A DNA stretch of 64,000 bases from Diphasiastrum complanatum. Taxonomy: Eukaryota > Streptophyta > Lycopodiopsida > Lycopodiales > Lycopodiaceae. Below the pieces are notes generated by a model, which did no database searches, was not told the DNA's origin, and saw only the letters and a list, made by a program, of their open reading frames with translations. Shown piece after piece: positions 33,917 through 44,037 of the stretch. Position numbers and translations under genes: made by a program. The stretch's first letter is position 1, and the number at the start of each line of letters is the position of its first letter. The stretch lies in contig CM055094.1 in NCBI GenBank assembly GCA_029204225.1, positions 62,572,442-62,636,441 of the forward strand, in the 5' to 3' direction.

Positions 33917-34356
33917 AGTTATGAACGTAGCCACGGCTGATCTAGATTTAGTCTATGAAAGCATCACATAAGCAAGACTTAACCCTAGAAAGCAGGAGAG
34001 AGAAAGCTTAAAGAGACTAAAGAAGGAGATAATATCATAAGCCAAGTAACAAATGACACAGAATCCCTACTTATAGCCAAGAGGAAGCCCTAAAAGGAAG
34101 CTTCCAGTGGCTAAGGCCAAACTGAGAGAGAAAATAGTGCGCCCTCCAAGAAGGCCCCCACTCTCAGTAATATGACCAAATAACCAATATAGTGAATCAT
34201 AGGGCCCAAAGCCAATAATATGGTCTAAATGTCAATAATAGGGCCCAAGGCCAACCATATAGTCTAAATGTCAAAAAAGGGCCCAAAGCCTGCTTATGCA
34301 TAAAGTAAAGTAAATGTAAATGGACATGGCGAATGTAATGAGCCGAGTCCATAACT
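33917..34356 (-). repeat. 5' LTR of Gyp-A
   Basis: 440 bp, about 99% identical to 27730-28169. On the minus strand its last bases TAACT touch the primer site TGGTATCAGAGC with no spacer. The element promoter and RNA start should lie in it, but no TATA box is assigned with confidence. Confidence 0.93.
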
Positions 34357-34540
34357 ATGGCGGTCTTATACTACTGTTGTATTTGCTACGAATGCATACT
34401 AGTCTGAGCAATAATCTCACATGCCCGTGACAAACAAGAAGCAATACTAACCGATGCATCATCTGGAGGCAAGGGATTACTAGGTAAAGCTAGAAAGTAC
34501 CATGAGCAAGTAGGAAAAGAGAAACACCTGTGCTAGAACC
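34357..34540 (-). pseudogene. Gyp-E integrase tail (unit 1, right of Gyp-A)
   Basis: The minus strand gives SSTGVSLFP, LPSNPLPPDDASVSIAS and a QIQQ-type helix with stops, matching the segment after the integrase core in Gyp-A and Gyp-D. It is the piece cut off from 27134-27729 by the Gyp-A insertion. Gyp-E ends at about 34540; its upstream pol is absent. Confidence 0.8.
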
Positions 34541-35642
34541 GACGAGATATTGAGGCATTAATACTCGTCATATATTAAATTTTTCATGAAACATAATTTG
34601 TAAAGTAGTTTGGTAGTTGATTAGAAACTTTAAGTAGCAATAGCCACTCCTATGTAACAATGTAACAGCCATTCTTGAGCATATTTATCAAAGCAAAAAT
34701 GTTAAGATTACTATCAGTGGTCGTAATTTTTGAACAAATTTTAAGCCATAATTTTTAGACATAATCAAGTTGCAATATGAAGAAGGAAATGTTGCTAATG
34801 AATTCCGACTATCCACAATACGATATCTATATGATCTAAGTTAGGTATAATCCAAAGGGATGTTATAATCTTTATGAGTGTGAAAAGTTGCTTTGGAGTC
34901 ATATGCCACAAAGCCACATGAGCCAACATAACTTGAAGCCCACATAACATTTGTTTAGTACAAACTCATTCTTGTGGGTGTTCATTAATCTACGATGCAT
35001 GGTATGAATCATGCTTCTATATAAAGCTTGTATTATTTTCACATCCATGTCAACACGCTCCTACTAGTCATTGTTTTTAATTGTCATATTACATAAAGCA
35101 TATACTTGAAAAATGTGGCCTACTTGCCCAATATGTGGTATGCCTTACCCTCGATCCTCGCCTACCTCTATCCTGAGGCCTAGATTAACGTCTTGACCTA
35201 ACCACTAGTGGAAGAGCTCTTCATTCTCCAGGAGAGAATGAATGACCTGACCACCAGTGGAAGAGCTCTTCATTCTCCAAGAGAGAATGAATGACAAGCT
35301 CATGGAGATCCACCTCTATATACATAGTCCAGGTGGACTCATTTCCTACCAAAAGGGATCATACCAACGACATGCGTCAGTTGTGCACACTGATGCAGGT
35401 CCATAACAAAGGGTCGCCTCGTGCCAATAGAACATTGACATGTGGCACCCAAATGACCTATAGCTTTAGACCTGCGTTCTATCCCATAAATGAGACCGTT
35501 ACGTCAGGTAAACCGTTACGTGCCCTTATGGGTACACAACATTTCCTCCCCCTTTAAGAGCCTCCTCCTAAAGGGAGCAAGCTAGGGAAGTTTAGCCTTA
35601 AATAGTCCTCCCTCTTCTAGGTGTCCTACTCATTTGTCTTGC
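34541..35642 (-). repeat. Gyp-F LTR-containing sequence, duplicate unit 1
   Basis: Near-identical to 36538-37633. On the minus strand a purine tract (TTAAAGGGGGAGGAAA) is followed by TGTTGTGTACCC at 35541, the expected start of a gypsy 3' LTR with normal TG end. The LTR continues leftwards through the 49-bp repeats at 35195-35293. The AT-rich part 34541-35190 has no recognised gene, and the LTR's other end is not determined. Confidence 0.6.
35195..35293. repeat. Two 49-bp repeats with adjacent palindromes
   Basis: Units start near 35201 and 35250. Each has GAAGAGCTCTTC, a perfect 12-bp palindrome, followed by ATTCTCCAGGAGAGAAT, nearly palindromic. The pair recurs at 37185-37283 and a single unit is at 38779-38820, all in Gyp-F LTR-like sequence. 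Confidence 0.75.
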
Positions 35643-35643
35643 T

Positions 35644-36537
35644 CACCTAAAGGACTCCCACTCCAACAAATAACACAAAAGAGCTGTAAATGTAATAAAA
35701 GCATAGTAAGGCGAGTAAAATGAGATGAGTCCATAACTCTCTCCTTTTGAAAAACATTGCCCTCAATGTGGGGATGGACAAAAACAACATCAAGGAAGAA
35801 CACCAATATGAACAATAGCATCAACTGTAAGAGTAGCAGGAGGATTCTGGGATTGAATAGTGACAGCAAGAGCAAGAGCCTAATCAGTAAGCAAGGGTGT
35901 ATGATTAAGAACATCAATATGCTCCCAAGTAGCCGCTACAATGAGCCTACAATCCCAAGTAGCCTTTGCAATGAGCTTACCATCCCACTGAACATGAAAC
36001 TGAACCCAACGCCGACGCTGGCTATCTAGAAGTCTGACCTGTAGAATAGTTCCTCGGAAAAAAAAAAGAGAGCTCTGTTTCAAGCTTTGGATCATCAAGA
36101 AAAGTAGCATGGTGAGGAGTATCATCCTCAAAAGCAGCACGTAACAGGCTCACATGAAAGATATCATAGGCATGTGTATTAGGAGGAAGTTGAAGCTGAT
36201 ATGTAACAGGACTCAAGCATGAAGCTCCATAATACTGTGGTGCAAGCTTCTCAGCCTTGCCTTGAACTAAATGATGCCTAAAATAACTAAGCTTAACATA
36301 TACAAAATCAACCTCATGAAACTCCACATGACGATGATGTCTGTCAATGGTGGTCTTATACTACTGCTGTATTTGCTACAAATGCATACTAGTCTGAGCA
36401 ATAATCTCACATGCCCGTGACAAACAAGAAGCAATACTAACCGATGCATCATCTGGAGGCAAGGGATTACTAGGTAAAGCTAGAAAGTACCATGAGCAAG
36501 TAGGAAAAGAGAAACACCTGTGCTAGAACCGACGAGA
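35644..36537 (-). pseudogene. Chromovirus pol 3' remnant (Gyp-E, copy 2)
   Basis: Second copy of the Gyp-E end, not interrupted. It reads on the minus strand from the STGVSLFP region (36537) through HHLVQGKAEKLAPQYYGAS and AYDIFHVSLLRAAFEDD to the chromodomain with the same 30-bp duplication. It ends with the purine tract and 95 bases of LTR (35738-35644). It preserves the empty Gyp-A target near 36344. Confidence 0.85.
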
Positions 36538-37633
36538 TAGTGAGGCATTAATACTCGTCACACATTAAATTTTTCATGAAACATAATTTGTAAAGTAGTT
36601 TGGTAGTTGATTAAAAACTTTAAGTAGCAATAGCCACTCCTATGTAACAATGTAACAACCATTCTTGAGCATATTTATCAAAGCAAAAATGTTAAGATTA
36701 CTATCAGTGGTCGTAATTTTTGAACAAATTTTAAGCCATAATTTTTAGACATAATCAAGTTGCAATATGAAGAAGGAAATGTTGCTAATGAATTCCGACT
36801 ATCCACAATACGATATCTATATGATCTAAGTTAGGTATAATCCAAAGGGATGTTATAATCTTTATGAGTGTGAAAAGTTGCTTTGGAGTCATATGCCACA
36901 AAGCCACATGAGCCAACATAACTTGAAGCCCACATAACATTTGTTTAGTACAAACTCATTCTTGTGGGTGTTCATTAATCTACGATGCATGGTATGAATC
37001 ATGCTTCTATATAAAGCTTGTATTATTTTCACATCCATGTCAACACGCTCCTACTAGTCATTGTTTTTAATTGTCATATTACATAAAGCATATACTTGAA
37101 AAATGTGGCCTACTTGCCCAATATGTGGTATGCCTTACCCTCGATCCTCGCCTACCTCTATCCTGAGGCCTAGATTAACGTCTTGACCTAACCACTAGTG
37201 GAAGAGCTCTTCATTCTCCAGGAGAGAATGAATGACCTGACCACCAGTGGAAGAGCTCTTCATTCTCCAAGAGAGAATGAATGACAAGCTCATGGAGATC
37301 CACCTCTATATACATAGTCCAGGTGGACTCATTTCCTACCAAAAGGGATCATACCAACGACATGCGTCAGTTGTGCACACTGATGCGGGTCCATAACAAA
37401 GGGTCGCCTCGTGCCAATAGAACATTGACATGTGGCACCCAAATGACCTATAGCTTTAGACCAGCGTTCTATCCCATAAATGAGACCGTTACGTCAGGTA
37501 AACCGTTACGTGCCCTTATGGGTACACAACATTTCCTCCCCCTTTAAGAGCCTCCTCCTAAAGGGAGCAAGCCAGGGAAGTTTAGCCTTAAATAGTCCTC
37601 CCTCTCCTAGGTGTCCTACTCATTTGTCTTGCC
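36538..37633 (-). repeat. Gyp-F 3' LTR-containing sequence, duplicate unit 2
   Basis: On the minus strand the LTR starts TGTTGTGTACCC at about 37531 after the tract TTAAAGGGGGAGGAAA. It contains the 49-bp palindromic repeats at 37185-37283. It is directly downstream of the Gyp-F integrase remnant, so this is the original position; unit 1 is its duplicate. Confidence 0.6.
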
Positions 37634-38778
37634 TTTCCAACGCACCAAAAATTCAGAAACCAGATGATTTCTCAGTTGGTGTCGACGAGAATGTCAACAA
37701 CCCTTTCTAGCACGTTAGGCACAAAGGTAGTCAGATCCTCTAGCTCAACTAGGGAATCCTTCCGACTAAGTCGCTCTTCCGAAATTAGGGAATCCTTCCG
37801 ACTAAGTCGCTCTTTCAAACAGCTTACATGGAAAATAGGATGAACCCCCACTCCAATCAAAAGATCTAGCTGATAAGTGACCCGATTGATTTTCTTTACA
37901 ACCTTGTACGTACCGGTATATGTCAGTGGGAGTCACGGATCCGATACTTAGCTACATGCATAAACCAGTCATGTAACCAGTCCTAGCTCAAGAAGATCAA
38001 CGTTCTGGAACAGAGAGCAATCCTACCACTGTCTACTAAATCAGAAAGCAATCAAGAACAAGATTAACTACTGAAACAAGAAACAAGAAACAAGAAACTA
38101 GATTCCTAACAGCATTTTAACAGTCTAAGAATCAAGAAACACTCATTTCTTGATGCTTAGATTGCTCAAGAACAACTTATGACATTTCCCAATCCGCAAT
38201 ACGTTAGAATCTTTAGGAAATACAAGATACACCCAGGTTCATACCTCAAATTCTCGAGATGAGCGACTATAGTTAGCATAAAACTGAGCTCTATCCTGAG
38301 TGGTTTGAATGCTCTCTTTGGCCACTTGCAACGTTTCTTGCATATCTTGTAGGAAATCTACTGCAACTTGCACCTTGAGACCTTTGAGTCCGACAGAAAC
38401 TGGCGAAACCGGCTGAAAAGCACGCATTAGCATAAAAGGACTGAATTTGGTGGCAAAATGTTTCGCACTTGTGCACAAACTCAACCATTGGGAGATACTT
38501 TTCCCAATCAAATTGTTGGTGAGAGACATATGCTCTAATCATATCTTCCAACATCTGGTTGATAAGTTCTGTCCTCCCATTAGATTTTGGGTGATCTGAA
38601 AAACTAAGACTAAGGTTATTTCAAGTTTATCAAAAACTAACTGCTAGAACTTGCTAGTGAAATTGAAGTCACGGTCACTAACAATATCATTCGGCAAGTC
38701 ATACAATCTGAAAACTTTTCTACGAAAAGCTGGGCTAGTTTTAGTTGGTATGAATTGCACCAATTTGGTTAGCCTATC
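37634..38778 (-). pseudogene. Ty3/gypsy integrase remnant (Gyp-F)
   Basis: The minus strand shows the integrase core end (DRLTKLVQFIPTKTSPAFRR, LPNDIVSDRDFNFTSKF), then MLEDMIRAYVSHQQFDWEKY, QDRAQFYANYSRSSREFEV, and further left VVKKINRVTYQLDL, GVGVHPIFHVSCLKERL. A weak chromodomain-like FLVRWKGK appears near 37640. Between 37915 and 38238 about 320 bases of unrelated sequence replace the roughly 100 bases expected. A short in-phase duplication (ERLSRKDSL twice) occurs at 37740-37815. It belongs to a different gypsy lineage from Gyp-A to Gyp-E. Confidence 0.85.
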
Positions 38779-38930
38779 ACCAGTGGAAGAGCTCTTCATT
38801 CTCCAGGAGAGAATGAATGACAAGCTCATGGAGATCCACCTTTACATACGAGATCCACCTTTATATACATAGTCCAGGTGGACTCATCTCCTACCAAAAG
38901 GGGTACCAAACGACACGCGTCAGTTGTGCA
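38779..38930 (-). repeat. Gyp-F 5' LTR fragment fused to integrase
   Basis: Matches the LTR-like sequence at 37235-37385, including the GAAGAGCTCTTC palindrome and GTCCAGGTGGACTCAT. It joins the integrase core directly at 38778, so primer site, gag, protease and RT have been deleted. A 20-bp piece (GAGATCCACCTTTATATACAT-like) is duplicated at 38828-38870. Confidence 0.65.
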
Positions 38931-39398
38931 GTTTGCAGTTCCACCCATTCATCTTGTTGACGCCATCTTTCGGATTATCACATACATTGAGAGAGTCAGA
39001 TTATTTCCATTAGATGAGTACAGATAAACATAGGCAGCTCTTACCTCATCTCAGCATCTTCATAGTCAAGGCTTCTAGCTATCATGGTTTTCCCAGGCTT
39101 CTCGCTTACTGACACACTTGGCATCTCTATCATGGACCTTCCATTGGGCACCCACGACTACATTAGACGGTTCCTATACAGAGCATATTTGAGTTGAGCG
39201 TAGTAAGGTCACCTTGGGGTCAAACCTAATTGCTATCAAATTCACTTTTTGGAGTTGGATACAGTAGGGTTCCCAGTTCTACCATGTTATTTGAGCATTT
39301 ACATGTATACATACCATCATCACCACTATAGTTACATTTTGTCATTTTATCAGATATTGGTAGCTATTTGATGGTTTGGCATGGAGAAGATGTTAATA

Positions 39399-39486
<88 letters not shown>
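38931..39486 (+). pseudogene. LINE 3' end fragment with TC tail (L-5)
   Basis: The plus strand gives PPIHLVDAIFRIITYIERV, then in another frame MDLPLGTHDYIRRFLYRAYL, LGVKPNC and VGFPVLP. These match the post-RT region of L-3 (SPPLIVEAIFRIITFIHRV, LPNGTHVFIRRQIYRAY). After about 100 bases of 3' sequence it ends ATGTTAATAAAGC (39390-39402) and (TC)42 (39402-39486). It is 5'-truncated and decayed. Confidence 0.8.
39402..39486. repeat. (TC)n microsatellite, tail of L-5
   Basis: About 42 TC units directly after ATGTTAATAAAGC, the LINE 3' end motif. It is the longest dinucleotide tract in the window. Confidence 0.9.
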
Positions 39487-39489
<3 letters not shown>

Positions 39490-39518
39490 AGTGGCAGCAG
39501 GCTTTGGTTTGATGATGA

Positions 39519-39646
39519 GCATTTACATGTATACATACCATCATCACCAATGTAGTTACATTTTGTCATTTTATCAGATATTGGTAGCTATTTGATGGTT
39601 TGGCATGGAGAAGACGTTAATAAAGCTCTCTCTCTCTCTCTCTCTC
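39519..39646 (+). repeat. Duplicated LINE 3' terminus with second TC tail
   Basis: GAGCATTTACATGTATACAT to ACGTTAATAAAGC repeats 39294-39402 almost exactly, with only a few changes, and is again followed by TC repeats (39626-39646). Either two copies of the LINE 3' end inserted side by side or the first was duplicated with its tail. Confidence 0.85.
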
Positions 39647-40640
39647 ACCAATGTTTTCCATCCCATCCACAAGAGCGGTGAGCTAATGAAACTTGATAGT
39701 TGTTGCAGTATCATGATTGGCCATATCATTGCTAAAATCTATGGCACCATCCTATAGGGGGCCTTAAGTGAGGAGGTTGGGATGAGACCACTACGTGCAT
39801 TAAGTTATATGGTCTTTAGAGCTCAATATTCCACCATAGACCATGTATTAACTCTCAAGGCTATTATCGAGGAGGCTAGATCTAGGTATGCAAGAGTGCC
39901 TTGTAGCTTTGTTAATTTCCAATAGCATTTGACTATGTCCCACTACACATTCTTATCCAACTATTGAGAGACTTTGGATTTTCGACAAATACTATATTGG
40001 TAGTTATGGCACTCTATTTGAGCAAGTTTGGGGTTGCTTTAGGATGGATGAGGGCTCTTAACAATTGATTAGGAGTACCATTGGGGTAAAGCAAGGCTAT
40101 TTACTTTAACCTACACTTTTTTGATAATATATTGATGTGCTTGAGAGTGTCATCAATCAAGATGGTGGCCAGGTATGTAGACTATGTGATACATTTATCT
40201 TAGTCGTATTATATGTTGATGACATTGTATGGATCTCTTCGACTAGTGCAGGATTGCAGAGACTCTTTGATAGACTCCACATATTAAAACTCAACAATGT
40301 TTAATGGCTAACACCAAGAAGAATCAAGTTATGATCTTCAATACTTCTAGCACCCATATGCAGCGGCATGTGTTTACTCTATGTGGTCAGCCATTGGAGG
40401 TGGTGTCCTCTTATACATACTTGGGTTACTCTTCATTGGTCCTATCTTTTATATGAGATACGCGGCTTTAGCTAGGATAAGGAAGGGGCGTGCAAGAATG
40501 GTTAGTCTTGAGCACTTCCATCTCCGAAAGCATATTTGGGATGCCCCGAGTCAGGGTAAGCTACTTGATGTCCTTGTCTCCCCTATGGCTACGTACACAA
40601 CAAAGACTTGGTGCATGGGGATTTATATAATGAGATATGA
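39647..40640 (+). pseudogene. LINE RT fragment (L-6)
   Basis: Starts exactly at the end of a TC tract. It reads NVFHPIHKSGE, SIMIGHIIAKIYGTIL, HVLTLKAIIEEARS, then with frameshifts and stops GVKQGYL-like, YVDDIVWIS-like and finally YTYLGLLFIGPIFYMRYAALA, RKGRARM and a C-terminal part to TTKTWCMGI. The order is that of L-2 RT from block 1 to the post-motif C region. Heavily decayed. Confidence 0.8.
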
Positions 40641-40897
40641 GCTCCATCATAGTTACATGCCGATTCGAATTGGCCGATTCGAACTTGGCTAGCTAGGTTG
40701 GAATTGGGAAATGGTTCGAACCATTTTCCTTTTGTTTTTTGTTCTTTCGTTTAGGGGGCCAAAAAACGATTCAAACCGGTTTCCGGTTCGAACGGTTCGA
40801 ATCGGCCCCTAACGGTTCGAAGGTTCAAACCACGATAGGCGGTTCAAACCGCAATTTGATGCAACTATGTGCTCCATAGGCTATAATTCAATAAAGA
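40641..40897. repeat. TTCGAA-rich palindromic patch
   Basis: Between 40660 and 40855 the words GATTCGAA, GGTTCGAACC, CGGTTCGAACGGTTCGAATC, GGTTCGAAGG and GGTTCAAACC occur about ten times in direct and inverted form. No clear single repeat unit is seen and no coding sequence. GGTTCGAATC resembles a tRNA B box, but no tRNA arm structure surrounds it. Confidence 0.6.
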
Positions 40898-41232
40898 AAT
40901 AGGATAGCTCCATAAAATGGTCAATATAAAGAGCTAAATCGCCCTTATGAGAAAGGCTACAAAAAATATCTCATTGACGACTCAACCACTGAGGATCAAT
41001 CATAGCATGGCGGAAGTCACGGCGAAAAGTAGTCCACACATGCATCCCCTCTCGATCACGCTTAGGACGGTAAACATGCCACCAAGTAGCAGTTCGTCCA
41101 TCCAAATGTAAAGTAGCTAACTAGATCTCTGGACGTTGATCTTGGGGTACATCAGGTAATCAGTCTCCAACTTAGAAAACCAATTCTCTATTGAATTTCC
41201 ATCAGAGAAACCAGAACAGGTTGTAAGTTGGA
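40898..41232 (-). pseudogene. Ty3/gypsy gag remnant
   Basis: The minus strand gives CSGFSDGNSIENWFSKLETDY, LATLHLDGRTATWWHVYRP, TFRRDFRHAMIDPQWLSRQ and DLALYIDHFMELS. It matches the capsid region of Gyp-A and Gyp-B, but with lower similarity and stops, so it is an older member of the same family. It is cut on both sides. Confidence 0.85.
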
Positions 41233-41746
41233 GTTAACTTTCTAAAGGTCTAGTGCAATATACAAATCACAGTCACAATCACTAGAGCTCAAGCGCCTCA
41301 AGCTCTCAAAGATGGCACAACAAAAGTTATTGAATTAACAAAGGAAATTGTACATATAGTGAAAACTCCAAAGTGCATGGGCTTGACAAGTGTCAACACA
41401 CTAAAAATGGCACCTATCTAAAATATTGACTAACTCAGGACATGCCCCTGATCATAGCAAAATGTTGTCAAAATCTAACTGTATAGTCCAACTTTCGGTA
41501 TAACAACTCGGGACAAGCCCCCGGGCTGGCTTCTTGGCTAAAGCCTAATGAATGTTGTAAATAACTTTGTACAATTAACCTCGGCTAATCCAAGTAGCCG
41601 ATTACGAGATAGGTGACCGACTGATATGTCAATAGTGCTGGTCACATCCTGTTCACTACTGAAAACAATAAATCTAACTAATTGTACAATACTGCATTTC
41701 GAGCTTACATAAAGTACATCAGATCTTATCTGATTCTTAACACTCC
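41233..41746 (-). repeat. Putative copia-type LTR
   Basis: On the minus strand the tract GAGCTTAAGGGAG is followed by TGTTAAGAATCAGATAAG, as at a plant copia purine-tract/3' LTR junction. About 515 bases later the sequence ends AAAGTTAAC against the gypsy gag remnant. TGTTAA/TTAAC-type ends are consistent with an LTR, but no second copy or target duplication was found. Confidence 0.45.
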
Positions 41747-42429
41747 CTTAAGCTCAAATGCAGTAAGAGTAAAGAGAAACAAATTGTAGCAATGTCTGGA
41801 GTGTCCAAAAGATGCTATGCATATCCATGCTACCCTGTATTTGACTTACATTCAAGCACACTATCAAACCACCAAGTTTGGCACACGAAGTATCATGCAC
41901 CACAATGCTCAACCTAAAGATTCTACCACACTCTTTGCCAACTGACTTGTCCCCAATCCGACTTGCACACAAAACACAAGTGGACCACATGATCGATATG
42001 CTCACATCCAAGCATATCCTCTAGATGTCGCCATACATCATCCAAGATCAATCATCTCGATCCAATGAGCACTCCAAGCCTCATCTCTGATGTATCTCAC
42101 AAACAAAGCACTGCTCCAAGCTGCTTTGCCCTGACATCTTGTCCAACAAGCCAATCCCCATCCATTCTTGCTCCAAGCAGTAGAGTCTACCAAGGACTCA
42201 ACAAGTGAATGTGCACAAACCTCACCATAGGCTATACCTAGATAACTCACCCATCTCTTTGAGATACTAGTGATGGTTTGCCATTCTACACCCCGTGTAG
42301 ATTCAACATTCCGATGCTTGACGTTGCCGACTCTAATTTGACCAATATATAGACTTCTCACTTGAAACCTATCCCATCGACACATCCATAAGTCCTGTCC
42401 ATCAAATGCCTCAAGTCCATCCACAAACA
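41747..42429. other. Stretch with an unrecognised minus-strand frame
   Basis: A 128-residue minus-strand frame (42424-42038) is rich in W, S and C (for example GVEWQTITSISKRWVSYLG). I recognise no domain. It may be the internal 3' part of the element whose LTR starts at 41746, or unrelated DNA. Confidence 0.3.
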
Positions 42430-44037
42430 GCTGAATTTGATCATCACCCTATCATCATGTAGTCCAATCCCTATCAGCTTATGAAGAAGCGATGCAAAGT
42501 AAAGAACAAAATCAATGGCACAAAGCTATGGATGAAGAGATGGAGTCCATGTATCGACACCAAGTTTGGAAACTACAACCTTTACCACCAGGAAGAAAGG
42601 CAATAGATTGCAAATGGCTCTACAAACTTAAATTTTCACCCGAAGGTGATATTACACGCTTCAAGGCTCGCCTTGTAGTAAAAGGTTATTCTCAAAAGTT
42701 TGGAGTTGACTATTTTGATACGTTTTCTCCCGTTGTAAAGCAAGCTAGCATACGTTTGTTAGTTGCTTTGGCCGCTTATTATGATCTGGAAATGCATCAA
42801 AAAATGAGAAAACAACATATTTATATGGCACACTTGATGAAACTATTTTTATGAAGCAACCATCAGGTTATGTGAGTAGACATCATCCTAGTTGGGTTTG
42901 CTTGCTTTTAAAAAGTATATATGGTTTAAAGCAATCCGCTAGGCAATGGAATAAAAAGATAGATCAAGTCCTAAGAGCATTGGGGTTTATACCATTCATT
43001 CCTGATGGTAATGTTTATTTCAAAAGGGTGAATGAGTATCATGTATTGTTGACAGTCTATGTTGATGATTCATTGTTGATAGGAAATTCTACTCCTTTCA
43101 ACAATCATTGTAAGAAGTTAATTGGCTCTATCTTTGATGTTTCGGACCTTGGAGAGGCAAAATTTTGCCTTGGAATTCAAATTCATCATGACAGGATAAA
43201 AGGCACCATTGCACTTCATCAACAACATTATATTTTGAAGATCCTAAAGGACTACAATATGCTGGAGTGCAAAGGCAAGGACATTCCTGGAGTTAAATTA
43301 TCCAAGGAAGATGGAGCGAAGACTGAAGAGGAACATGAAGAAATGTCCAAGATTCCTTATCACAATTTGATTGGATCTTTAATGTATCTCACTACTTGGA
43401 CACGGCCTGATATTGCCTATGCAGTTCATACTCTTAGTCAATTTGTCACTAATCCTGGTGTTATTCATTGGAAGCATGCTAAATATGTTTTACAATATTT
43501 GAAAGCTACTTCCGATTATGGACTTGTTTTCTCTAAACAAGATGGTCTATCACTTGCTTCATACAGTGATGCCAGTTGGGCTTCTAATGTGGATGATTAT
43601 AAAAGCATTACAAGAGGATGTAGTATACTTTCAGGGGCAGCCATCACATGGATTTGCAAGAAGCAATCTTTTGTTGCTCAATCCTCTTGCGAAGCGGAAT
43701 ATATCGCAGCCTCAAGAGTTTCTATTGAAGTAGTTTGGCTGCGATTCATGCTTGAACATCTACATCAACTTGATGAAGACCCAAGTTCTTTATTTATTGA
43801 CAACACTTCTGCTATTGTACTTTCAAAAGATGCCGTAGTTCATGGGAGGACCAAACATATTCATATCAAGTATCATCATTTGAGAGATCTAGTCAAGAAG
43901 AAGATTATCTCCCCTATCTTCATTGACTGAAGTAACATGGTTGTAGATATTCTTACAAAACCACTCCATGCAAAATTATTTCATCGCCATAGGAAGAAGC
44001 TTGGAGTATGCAAAATTGACCAAACTTAGGAGGGAGC
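42430..44037 (+). pseudogene. Ty1/copia RT-RNase H (Cop-A, inverted half)
   Basis: RT begins [22 protein letters not shown] and has [37 protein letters not shown] and YVDDSLLIG (catalytic YVDD). RNase H shows SYSDASWASN, SFVAQSSCEAEYIAAS and FIDNTSAI. A one-base loss in an A run near 42803 disrupts the MDVK motif that carries the first catalytic Asp. A TGA at 43928 interrupts the tail before VVDILTKPLH. A purine tract (AGGAGGGAGC) ends the region at the LTR. Gag, protease and integrase are absent on this strand but occur in the opposite orientation at 45575-53900. Confidence 0.9.

Larger units (their letters stand above)
27730..34356 (-). mobile_element. Chromovirus Gyp-A, complete with both LTRs
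   Basis: Length 6627 bp. Both LTRs are 440 bp (27730-28169 and 33917-34356) and differ at only about four positions, so the insertion is recent. It is flanked by ATGGT (27725-27729) and ATGGC (34357-34361), a 5-bp target duplication with one change. The empty site survives in the neighbouring duplicate (about 36344). Order on the minus strand: 5' LTR, primer site (33916-33905), repeat-bearing leader, gag-pro, RT, RNase H, integrase, chromodomain, purine tract, 3' LTR. The LTR ends are AGTTATG...CATAACT. The coding frame carries three disabling lesions, so it is not autonomous. Confidence 0.95.
27039..37633. repeat. ~2-kb tandem duplication, first unit split by Gyp-A
   Basis: Unit 1 is 27039-27729 plus 34357-35642; unit 2 is 35644-37633. 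Both contain the end of Gyp-E pol and the sequence beyond it up to TTTGTCTTGC. The units differ at a few tens of positions, with long identical runs (for example 34665-35290 against 36655-37280). Unit 2 retains the uninterrupted target GTCAATGGTGGTCTT, so the duplication came before the Gyp-A insertion. The junction CTTGC|T|CACC shows at most a base or two of shared sequence. Confidence 0.9.

Noticed and set aside
32785-33934. Frames in the Gyp-A leader (up to 195 residues)
   Set aside because: They change composition with the leader repeats and have no counterpart in Gyp-B or Gyp-C leaders.
35291-37547. Identical 88-residue frames at 35291 and 37281
   Set aside because: They are conserved only because they lie in the tandem duplication, across an LTR start and purine tract; no domain is seen.
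39368-39595. Frame with a Leu-Ser repeat resembling a membrane segment
   Set aside because: It is the (TC)n tail of L-5 in translation.
40795-40810. tRNA gene or tRNA-derived SINE from the GGTTCGAATC word
   Set aside because: No A box at the right distance and no cloverleaf arms; the word is one of many TTCGAA repeats there.
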